A model generated the notes under the pieces. That model was not told the origin of the DNA. It saw nothing but the letters and a program-made list of their open reading frames with translations, and ran no database searches. From positions 5,780,501 through 5,844,500 of the forward strand of contig NZ_CP034447.1 in NCBI RefSeq assembly GCF_003952485.1: DNA of 64,000 nucleotides, written 5' to 3'. Numbering within the stretch: position 1 is the stretch's first letter; every line of letters starts with the position of its first letter. Position numbers and translations under genes: made by a program. The DNA comes from Mesorhizobium sp. M1E.F.Ca.ET.045.02.1.1. Lineage in GTDB: Bacteria; Pseudomonadota; Alphaproteobacteria; Rhizobiales; Rhizobiaceae. This document shows positions 57,057-64,000 of this stretch, in pieces.

Positions 57057-57070
<14 letters not shown>
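55856..57070 (+). CDS. DUF4350-domain membrane protein
   Basis: 404 aa. Two membrane helices frame the protein: FWGIFASLLAAAGFFLLSTYAP near 20 and PFLALTLSVLVAAALAFLHGLGRFG near 275. The domain between them (GGTGYAGLVEWLKLTNGQ; FLLIVTIAPESDPAAL) is the DUF4350 fold, thought to be extracytoplasmic. The end overlaps the MoxR start by 14 bases. Confidence 0.82.
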
Positions 57071-58009
<939 letters not shown>

Positions 58010-58013
<4 letters not shown>

Positions 58014-59311
58014 TCTATCCGAGCGGCCGAGCGGTGTGGGCAGCGGCGGCGGGGGCGACCCCCGCCTTCCTGATCGCGCTCGCGCTGCCCTCTGTCTGGT
58101 ATCTCGGTCTGTTGTGGATCTGCGCGCTGCTTGCCTTCCTGGCGGTCGACGCCGCGGCCGGGCGCGGACGTGCCTCGCTCAGCGCGACGCTGACCGCGCC
58201 GCCGCAGGTCGGCGTCGGCGGCCGTTTCACGCTGCACATAGCGGCCGGGCTCGGCGCAAGGCCGCGCCGGCTGCAGGTGCGCGTCGGGCACGACCAGCGG
58301 CTTTCGCCTGTCAACGGTACGGGCGGCGCGCTGCCGGCGAATGGCACGCTCGATCTCGAATTCGATGCGGTCAGACGCGGCATCGCCAGCTTCGACCGGC
58401 TGTGGCTGCGCTGGCAGGGACCGTTCGGGCTGATCTGGAACCAGGTCGTGCTGCCGATGGACCGCAAGATAGCGGTGTTGCCGGACGTCAGCCGCGCGCG
58501 CGACGAGGCGATCACGCTGCTGCAGCGCTCCGCCCTCGCCGACGGCCACGCGCAGAAGCGCGCCGGCCAGGGCCGCGAGTTCGAGGCGCTGAAGGACTAT
58601 CAGCCCGGCATGGGCCGGCGCATGATCGACTGGAAGCGCAGCGCTCGCCACGGCAAGCTGCTGGCGCGCGAGTTCCGGATCGAGGAAAACAACAACATCG
58701 TTTTAGCCATCGATAGCGGCCGGCTGATGTGCGAGCCGGTCGACGGCGTGCCGAAGGTCGACCGTGCAGTGACGGCGGCGTTGCTGTCAGCCTTCATTGC
58801 GCTCAAGGGCGGCGACCTCGTCAGCCTGTTTTCCTTCGACGCCAGACCGCGCGTCTCGAGCGGCGCGGTGCGCGGCTCGCCGAGCTTTTCGATGATCCAG
58901 AAGCGCGCGGCCGAGATCGACTATTCGACAGAGGAGACCAATTTCACGCTGGCACTGACCACCCTTGCCGCGAAGCTCGACCGGCGCTCGCTGGTTATCG
59001 TCTTCACCGATTTCGTCGACCCGATCAGCGCCGAATTGATGCTGCGCACCGTCGGCCGGCTGACCGAGCGGCATCTGGTGCTGTTCATGCTGATGAAGGA
59101 CGTCGAGCTGGAGACGTTGGCCGACATGGCCCCGGCGGCGCCTGAGGACGTCGCCCGCGCGGTGACTGCCGGCGACCTGCTCAGGCAGCGGCAGGTGGTC
59201 ATCGGCAAGCTGCGGCTGCTTGGCGCGCATGTCATCGAGGCCGACCACCGGCGGCTCGGTCCGGCGCTGGTCGAGCGCTATATCCAGCTCAAGGAGGAGA
59301 ACCTCTTATGA
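58010..59311 (+). CDS. DUF58-domain protein
   Basis: 433 aa from TTG. Two membrane helices at the N terminus, then the DUF58 core: GREFEALKDYQPGMGRRMIDWKRSARHGKLLAREFRIEEN, followed by a vWA-like fold (NIVLAIDSGRLM; SLVIVFTDFVDP). It is the standard partner of MoxR. Overlaps both neighbours by four bases. Confidence 0.92.
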
Positions 59312-60327
59312 CGCTGCGTGCCGGCACCGACGCGGTGCGCCAGTCGCTGGCAAGCTTCCGCCAGGAGCGCGAGGCCGACTGGAAGGCGTTCGAGGCGCTG
59401 CTTGCACGCGTCGAGAAACGCGCGCCGCGCGCGCTGTCGGAAGACGAGCTTCTGTCGCTGCCGCTGCTCTACCGCTCGGCGCTGTCCTCGCTCTCGGTGG
59501 CCCGCGCGACCTCGCTCGACAGCGCGCTGATCGCCTATCTCGAAGCGCTCTGCCTGCGCGGCTATTTCTACCTCTATGGCGCGCGACGCTCACTGAGAAC
59601 ACGCATCGGCGACTTCTTCCTGCACGACTGGCCGGCGGCGATCCGCGACCTGTGGCGCGAGGTGTGGACGTCGGTCGCCCTGACGGTGATTGGCGCGATC
59701 GCCGGCTATTGGCTCGTCGCCTCCGACAAGCGCTGGTACGACGCCATCATCGCGCCGAGCCTGGCCGGCGGGCGCAATCCGGATTCGTCTGCGGAGATGT
59801 TGCGCAGCGTGCTTTATGGCGATGGCGGCGGCCATTTCCTCTCGGGCTTCGCCGCCTATCTCTTCACCCACAACACGCAAGTCTCGATCCTTGCTTTCGC
59901 GCTCGGCTTCGCCTTCGCGGTGCCGAGCGTGCTGATCATTCTGATGAACGGCTGCATGCTCGGCGCGCTGTTCCAAGTCTATGCGGCCAAGGGGCTCGGC
60001 TTCGAGCTCGGCGGCTGGCTGTCGATCCACGGCACGACGGAGCTGTTCGCGATCGCGATCGCGGGTGCTGCCGGCATGCGCATCGGCACCAGCATCGCCT
60101 TTCCCGGCGAGTTGACGCGCATGGCGGCGGCCGCGCAAGCCGGGCGCGTGGCGGCAACCGCCATGGTCGGTGTGGCGGTGATGCTGCTGTTTGCCGGCCT
60201 GCTCGAAGGCATCGGCCGGCAGACGATCACCGGCGACGTCGCCCGTTATTCGATCGGCGGCGGCATGCTGACGCTCTGGATCTGCTATTTCTATCTGTTC
60301 CGGATGGTGCGGCATGGCAACGGCTAG
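59308..60327 (+). CDS. Stage II sporulation protein M-like membrane protein
   Basis: 339 aa SpoIIM/DUF95 family. Five or six helices in the second half (LTVIGAIAGYWLVAS, ILAFALGFAFAVPSVLIILMNGCMLGALF, GGWLSIHGTTELFAIAIAGAAGMRIG). In this non-sporulating background it serves the MoxR membrane system, as in many other bacteria. Overlaps the next gene by 14 bases. Confidence 0.9.
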   Translation: MTLRAGTDAVRQSLASFRQEREADWKAFEALLARVEKRAPRALSEDELLSLPLLYRSALSSLSVARATSLDSALIAYLEALCLRGYFYLYGARRSLRTRIGDFFLHDWPAAIRDLWREVWTSVALTVIGAIAGYWLVASDKRWYDAIIAPSLAGGRNPDSSAEMLRSVLYGDGGGHFLSGFAAYLFTHNTQVSILAFALGFAFAVPSVLIILMNGCMLGALFQVYAAKGLGFELGGWLSIHGTTELFAIAIAGAAGMRIGTSIAFPGELTRMAAAAQAGRVAATAMVGVAVMLLFAGLLEGIGRQTITGDVARYSIGGGMLTLWICYFYLFRMVRHGNG

Positions 60328-61177
60328 GAACCCCGCCGCGCTGGTGCGCCCGCTGGTCACCCCGGAGGGCGTGGACCTGCGCGTGAGGCTGGCGGATGCC
60401 GGCACGCGGGCTTCGGGATTCCTGCTCGACGTGGTGATCATCATCACCGCCGCGGTCGTGGTCAGTCTTGTCGCGATCTTCGGCCTGGGCGGGCTTGGCA
60501 TGCAGGACGCGGAGCCGCTCTTCATCGTCTGGATCATCTTCATCTTCCTGCTGCGCAACGTCTATTTCATCGCCTTCGAGTCAGGACGACGGGCGGCGAC
60601 GCCCGGCAAACGGATGGTGGGAGTCCGCGTCGCCTCGCGCAGCGGCGCGGGCCTTACCCTCGACCAGGTCATCGCGCGCAACCTGATGCGCGAGATCGAG
60701 GTGTTCCTGCCGCTGTCTATCCTTGCCGCGCGCGGCGGCGCCGGCGTTGCCGATACGCTGTCGACCATCTTCGGCCTGGTGTGGGCGCTGCTGTTCTCGC
60801 TGTTTCCGCTGTTCAACCGCGATCGCTTAAGGATCGGCGACCTGCTTGCCGGTACCTGGGTGGTCGAGGCGCCGAAAGTGGCGCTGGTCGAGGATCTTTC
60901 GCTACGCAAGGACCCGATCGCGGCCCGCTTCCAGTTCAGCGCCGCGCAGCTCGATGCCTATGGCATCGCCGAACTGCACAAGCTGGAGGAAGTGCTGCGC
61001 CGCGACGACTATTTCGCGATGAAAGCGGTGGCGGAAACGATCGGCCGCAAGATCGGCGCAAAGGTCGAGCCGGTCGATTCAAAGGCCTTCCTCACCGCCT
61101 ATTACGGCGAGCTCCGCGCGCATCTCGAACGCAAGCTGCTGCTCGGCAATCGCAAGGCGGATAAATACGCGCGGTGA
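60314..61177 (+). CDS. RDD-family membrane protein
   Basis: 287 aa. RDD domain with four membrane helices (DAGTRASGFLLDVVIIITAAVVV; RRAATPGKRMVGVRVASRSGAGLTLDQVIARNLMREIEVF; FNRDRLRIGDLLAGTWVVE), then an uncharacterised cytoplasmic C terminus of about 90 residues. Last gene of the operon. Confidence 0.88.
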   Translation: MATARNPAALVRPLVTPEGVDLRVRLADAGTRASGFLLDVVIIITAAVVVSLVAIFGLGGLGMQDAEPLFIVWIIFIFLLRNVYFIAFESGRRAATPGKRMVGVRVASRSGAGLTLDQVIARNLMREIEVFLPLSILAARGGAGVADTLSTIFGLVWALLFSLFPLFNRDRLRIGDLLAGTWVVEAPKVALVEDLSLRKDPIAARFQFSAAQLDAYGIAELHKLEEVLRRDDYFAMKAVAETIGRKIGAKVEPVDSKAFLTAYYGELRAHLERKLLLGNRKADKYAR

Positions 61178-61202
61178 GCCGTGACAATAGCTGAGAAAAG
61201 TC

Positions 61203-61384
61203 GGCGCTGCCCCTCATTGCCCTGCCGGGCATTTCTCCCCGTATAGCGACGGGGGAGAAAGACGCCGTCGCGGGCGATTTCGCCAATCTTAAGCGTTGCA
61301 GGAAGGGCGGCGCGGTCGCGGCCATCCCCTTCTCCCCGTCACTATACGGGGAGAAGGTGCCGGCAGGCGGATGAGGGGCGGCGC
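61203..61384. repeat. Intergenic inverted repeat, family D
   Basis: Arms 'cggcgctgcccctcat' ... 'ttctccccgtatagcgacgg' and 'cttctccccgtcactatacg' ... 'cggatgaggggcggcgcc' enclose 85 bases. It lies between the convergent RDD and isomerase-like genes and resembles family B in its 'atgagggg' ends. Confidence 0.85.
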
Positions 61385-61424
61385 CTACGTTCGAAATAAG
61401 GCCGATGCTACGCGGCGCCCTCGC

Positions 61425-62111
61425 CTACCCCACCCACTTCTCATAGTCCGACACCAAAAGGTGCACCGGCGCCACATCCTCGTCGACATTGGAGAAGCGG
61501 CCGATCGGATCGCGGAAGACGTTGTCGGTGAGGTCGTCATTGACGGTCGAGACCTCGCCGATCAGCACGTCCTTACCCTCGGCCCAGAAGGCGTGCCAGA
61601 CGCCGGGCAGCAGCGTGACGCTCTGGCCCGGATCGAGCTTCAGCAGTCCGCCCGCCGGCAGTCTGTGGATGGTGCCGTCGACTGGCACCGAGACTTCGGC
61701 CTTCGGATCGATGCCGCCGTCGCGGTCGTGCATGAACAGTTCCAGCACGAGCTTGCCGCCGCCGCGGTTGATGATGTCCTCGGCCTTGATGTTGTGGCGG
61801 TGCATCGGCGAGAGCTGGTCCTTGCGCGAGATCATGATCTTCTCGGCATAGAGCATGCCCATGCCGAGCTTCATGTCCTCGTAGCGGCCGTTGCGGACGG
61901 TGAACAGGAACAGGCCGAGCTCGTCGAACTTCTCCTGGCCGTAGTCGGTGATGTCCCAGCCGAGACGCGAGCTGAAGATGGCCGAAGAGTCAGCCTTGTG
62001 CGCCTTCATCTCTTCCGGCGACCAATAGGCGAAGGGCGGCATGATGTAGCCGAACGAGCGGATGAAGGCGTCGGCTTCGCGGATGATGTCGTTGATTTTG
62101 GAGCGCTTCAT
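61425..62111 (-). CDS. D-lyxose/D-mannose isomerase-like cupin protein
   Basis: 228 aa cupin of the D-lyxose ketol-isomerase family. The start (KINDIIREADAFIRSFGYIMPPFAYWSPEEM) and metal-binding residues MHRHNIKAEDIINRGGGKL (two His, one Glu) and LPGVWHAFWAEG (His) match that family. The family interconverts D-lyxose/D-xylulose and D-mannose/D-fructose. ATG 62111 is preferred over the upstream extension. Confidence 0.85.
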   Translation of the reverse strand: MKRSKINDIIREADAFIRSFGYIMPPFAYWSPEEMKAHKADSSAIFSSRLGWDITDYGQEKFDELGLFLFTVRNGRYEDMKLGMGMLYAEKIMISRKDQLSPMHRHNIKAEDIINRGGGKLVLELFMHDRDGGIDPKAEVSVPVDGTIHRLPAGGLLKLDPGQSVTLLPGVWHAFWAEGKDVLIGEVSTVNDDLTDNVFRDPIGRFSNVDEDVAPVHLLVSDYEKWVG

Positions 62112-62261
62112 GGTCGTGTTTCCTTCCTGCCGCCGCCTGCTGAATTCTGCCCATCCGAATAGCCCAATGCCGGTCCGCTGTCGACGCAAACTCACGGCTC
62201 TGGCCCGGTGACATCAGCTTGGATCGGGGCCATAAACCCATCCGGTCTTTTTTGATTTTAC

Positions 62262-62306
62262 GCATGTCCTTGTCCCGAAACCGGTTCCCACTTTCGGGAG
62301 ACATGC
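62262..62306. repeat. Short palindromic repeat, family E (copy 2)
   Basis: Inverted repeat GCATGTC (62262-62268) and GACATGC (62300-62306) with inner CCCGAAA/TTTCGGG. It ends 19 bases before the DSD1-like ATG, so it lies within the probable 5' leader. Confidence 0.75.
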
Positions 62307-62325
62307 TGTTTGAACGGTGATTTTC

Positions 62326-63384
62326 ATGGCAAGTATAGACGACCTCGACACGCCGGCGATTCTGATCGACGCGGCCCGCGCCGAAGCCAACATCAGACGC
62401 GCGCAGGCGCATGCCGACCACCACGGGCTGAAGCTGCGCCCGCACATCAAGACGCACAAGCTGCCTTACTGGGCGAAGAAGCAGGTCGCGGCCGGCGCCA
62501 TCGGCATTACCTGCCAGAAGATCGGCGAGGCCGAAGTGATGGCCGATGCCGGGCTGACGGACATTTTTATCCCCTACAACATCCTTGGCCGCGCCAAGCT
62601 GGAGCGGCTGAAGGCCCTGCATGGCCGCGTCACCCTCTCGGTCACGGCGGACAGCCATGAGACACTGGAAGGGCTTGCCGCCACCTTTAGCGATGCCGGC
62701 CACCCGCTCCAGGTGCTGGTCGAGTGCGACACCGGCATGGGCCGCTGCGGCGTGCAGACCCCGGCCGAGGCGCTGGCGCTGGCGAAGGGGATCGACCAAG
62801 CGAAGGGGCTCTCTTTCGGCGGGCTGATGACCTATCCGGCCGCGGGCCGCGCCGCCGAAGCCGAGGCCTGGCTGAGGAACGCGCGCGAGACGCTTGCCGC
62901 GACAGGACTGGAATGCCAGCGCATCTCCAGCGGCGGCACGCCGGACATGTGGCGCTCAGGCGAGGACAGCGTCGTCACCGAGTACCGGCCCGGCACCTAC
63001 ATCTATCTCGACCGCTACCAGGTCGCCAAAGGCGTCGGCACCCTCGACGATTGCGCGCTGACGGTGCTCGCCACGGTGGTCAGCCACCCGACGCCAACGC
63101 GCGCCATCCTTGATAGCGGCAGCAAGGCGCTTTCCTCCGATACGCTCGGGCTGCCCGATTTCGGCGAACTGCTCGGCGTGCCCGGCGCCCTCGTCACGGG
63201 CTTGAGCGAAGAGCATGGCAACGTCACGCTTGCCGACGGCGCAAGCCTTCGCATCGGCGAGCGCGTGCGGGTGGTTCCCGACCATTGCTGCGTGGTGACG
63301 AATTTGTTCGACAAGGTGCACCTGATCGACGGCGACAAGGTGCTGGAAACGCTGCCGGTGGCTGCGCGTGGACGGATGGGGTGA
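62326..63384 (+). CDS. DSD1-family PLP enzyme (D-threonine aldolase/D-serine dehydratase-like)
   Basis: 352 aa. Alanine-racemase-like PLP barrel with Lys42 in LRPHIKTHKLPYWA; CDTGMGRCGV and RISSGGTPDMW bind phosphate. The C-terminal metal-binding motif is VVPDHCCVVTNLFD. An His-x-Cys pair is seen in D-serine dehydratases of this family and His-x-Asp in D-threonine aldolases, as I recall, so dehydratase-like chemistry is the better guess. ATG 62326; a GTG three codons earlier is possible. Followed by a family B repeat. Confidence 0.88.
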   Translation: MASIDDLDTPAILIDAARAEANIRRAQAHADHHGLKLRPHIKTHKLPYWAKKQVAAGAIGITCQKIGEAEVMADAGLTDIFIPYNILGRAKLERLKALHGRVTLSVTADSHETLEGLAATFSDAGHPLQVLVECDTGMGRCGVQTPAEALALAKGIDQAKGLSFGGLMTYPAAGRAAEAEAWLRNARETLAATGLECQRISSGGTPDMWRSGEDSVVTEYRPGTYIYLDRYQVAKGVGTLDDCALTVLATVVSHPTPTRAILDSGSKALSSDTLGLPDFGELLGVPGALVTGLSEEHGNVTLADGASLRIGERVRVVPDHCCVVTNLFDKVHLIDGDKVLETLPVAARGRMG

Positions 63385-63391
63385 GGAACGC

Positions 63392-63494
63392 CTCTCCTTC
63401 TCCCCTTGTGGGAGAAGGTGGATCGGCGCGCAGCGCCGAGACGGATGAGGGGTGTTGGACGGAGTGAGAGGCTGGCGTTCTCTGGAACACCCCT
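63392..63494. repeat. Intergenic inverted repeat, family B (copy 3, interrupted)
   Basis: The left arm is complete ('gggagaaggtggatcggcgc' ... 'gacggatgaggggtgttgg'), then the right arm starts 'ctggaacacccct' and breaks off at 63494, where copies 1 and 2 continue with 'catccg'. The new sequence from 63495 belongs to the IS110-type element. Confidence 0.9.
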
Positions 63495-63498
63495 TGCA

Positions 63499-63644
63499 TG
63501 TTGGGACAGCGGCTATTTGTGCAAGATAGCTGCACTCCCCGACAGATGGCCGTCCGCCGGGGAGTGGACGGATGGGACCGTACACCCCTTGGCGTGAACC
63601 GCGGTTGAGCAAGGTCCATTCGTTCTCGCACGGGTCCTGAACAG
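63499..63644 (+). ncRNA. Candidate IS110 bridge RNA region
   Basis: In IS110-group elements the non-coding left end encodes a structured bridge RNA. Here an 8-bp stem CACTCCCC (63533-63540)/GGGGAGTG (63559-63566) and an alternative CCGTCC (63550-63555)/GGACGG (63566-63571) give internal-loop-like folds. ACACCCCT (63582-63589) equals the left flank, and CGGATG (63569-63574) is the complement of the expected right flank CATCCG. Confidence 0.35.
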
Positions 63645-64000
63645 ATGATGGGGAGCAAGTCCCGCATGCAAGGCAAGGTATTGTCCGAACCGAATGCGAT
63701 GCTGGCAGTCTATGCCGGCATCGACGTGTGTAAAGAGTGGCTGGATGTGTACGTCCATCCGGTCGGTCAGGGTTTTCGCGTGACCAATGATGGTTGTGGC
63801 CTGCGGCGGCTGAAGCGCCAGCTCCAAAGTCTTGCGGTGAGGCGCGTGATCATGGAGGCGACGTCCAAATATCATCGTGCGGCGCAGCGCTCGCTGCACG
63901 AGGCCGGATTGCACGTGGCCGTCGTTAACCCGCTGCGAGCTCGGCTGTTCGCAGAAGCCTGCGGCCAGCTTGCCAAGACCGACAAGATCGACGCCCGGCT
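63645..64000 (+). CDS. IS110-family transposase, N-terminal part
   Basis: The frame is open from ATG 63645 to the window end, 118 complete codons. The RuvC-like DEDD residues are D27 (VYAGIDVCKEWLDV), E70 (RVIMEATSKYH), D112 and D115 (GQLAKTDKIDAR), with the VVNPLRARLFAEACGQ signature of IS110. The catalytic-serine Tnp_20 domain would lie beyond the window. ATG 63648 or 63666 could also be the start; a GGGGAG lies ten bases before the latter. Confidence 0.9.
   Translation, partial: MMGSKSRMQGKVLSEPNAMLAVYAGIDVCKEWLDVYVHPVGQGFRVTNDGCGLRRLKRQLQSLAVRRVIMEATSKYHRAAQRSLHEAGLHVAVVNPLRARLFAEACGQLAKTDKIDAR

Larger units (their letters stand above)
63495..64000 (+). mobile_element. IS110-family insertion sequence, left end (runs off the window)
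   Basis: Left boundary at 63494/63495, defined by the break in the family B repeat; the two bases before it are CT. A 150-base non-coding left end precedes the transposase gene. No inverted terminal repeat is expected for this family. The right end lies beyond 64,000. Confidence 0.85.

Overview
The window looks like chromosome from a Mesorhizobium-like member of the Rhizobiales. Reasons: high GC throughout, alphaproteobacterial housekeeping genes (parC, aspS, guaB, rnd, rlmE, ppx), several families of large inverted intergenic repeats built on 'ggggagatggccgg', 'gagaaggtggatcgg' and 'gacggatgagggg' cores, and a LuxI/LuxR pair. The species is inferred from overall character, not from a search.

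Layout. 1-22,725: housekeeping block with small transport and regulator units: AI-2E-type permease, parC, a secreted protein, aspS, a divergent DeoR regulator/MFS pair, a divergent ornithine cyclodeaminase/Lrp pair, MFS, rnd, MAPEG, a membrane protein overlapping guaB, a PIN/Phd toxin-antitoxin pair, a DHA2-type MFS, rlmE, ppx and a YbhN-like protein. 22,870-22,943: tRNA-Gln(CTG). 22,944-27,170: an AT-richer accessory patch directly behind the tRNA with small unknown genes, a GIY-YIG (MUG113/T5orf172-like) gene split by a -1 frame change at an A_AAA_AAC heptamer, a second broken small gene and a lipoprotein. 27,169-28,643: luxR-luxI with a perfect 16-bp palindrome upstream of luxI.

28,861-40,265: a catabolic island of two divergent operons. 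On the minus strand are ehuBCDA-like polar amino-acid/ectoine-type ABC genes plus a GntR regulator. On the plus strand are two metal-ligand-less M24 'pita-bread' hydrolases (DoeA/creatinase-like) followed by heterotetrameric sarcosine-oxidase-type soxBDAG. The simplest reading is import, then C-N hydrolysis, then oxidation of an N-methyl (or similar secondary amine) product; the substrate is not known. 40,829-46,581: TPR protein, aldehyde dehydrogenase, GNAT enzyme with an attenuator-like leader, YeiH-type permease and free-Met-sulfoxide reductase. 46,673-53,165: a second metabolic module with a GlxA-type AraC regulator, a DddP-like M24 metalloenzyme lacking the DddP catalytic Asp, a cysteine hydrolase, an HSL-type esterase and an orphan Tat-exported family-5 binding protein.

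53,419-61,177: a tightly overlapping membrane-associated MoxR cluster (DUF4129, DUF4350, MoxR ATPase, DUF58, SpoIIM-like, RDD) with two tandem paralogous membrane proteins divergent from it. 61,425-63,384: a D-lyxose/D-mannose-isomerase-like gene and a DSD1/D-threonine-aldolase-like gene. 63,495-64,000: the left part of an IS110-family element that has inserted into one arm of a dispersed intergenic repeat. Its 150-nt non-coding left end is where a bridge RNA would be expected.

No CRISPR array, rRNA, replication origin or phage structural gene was seen.
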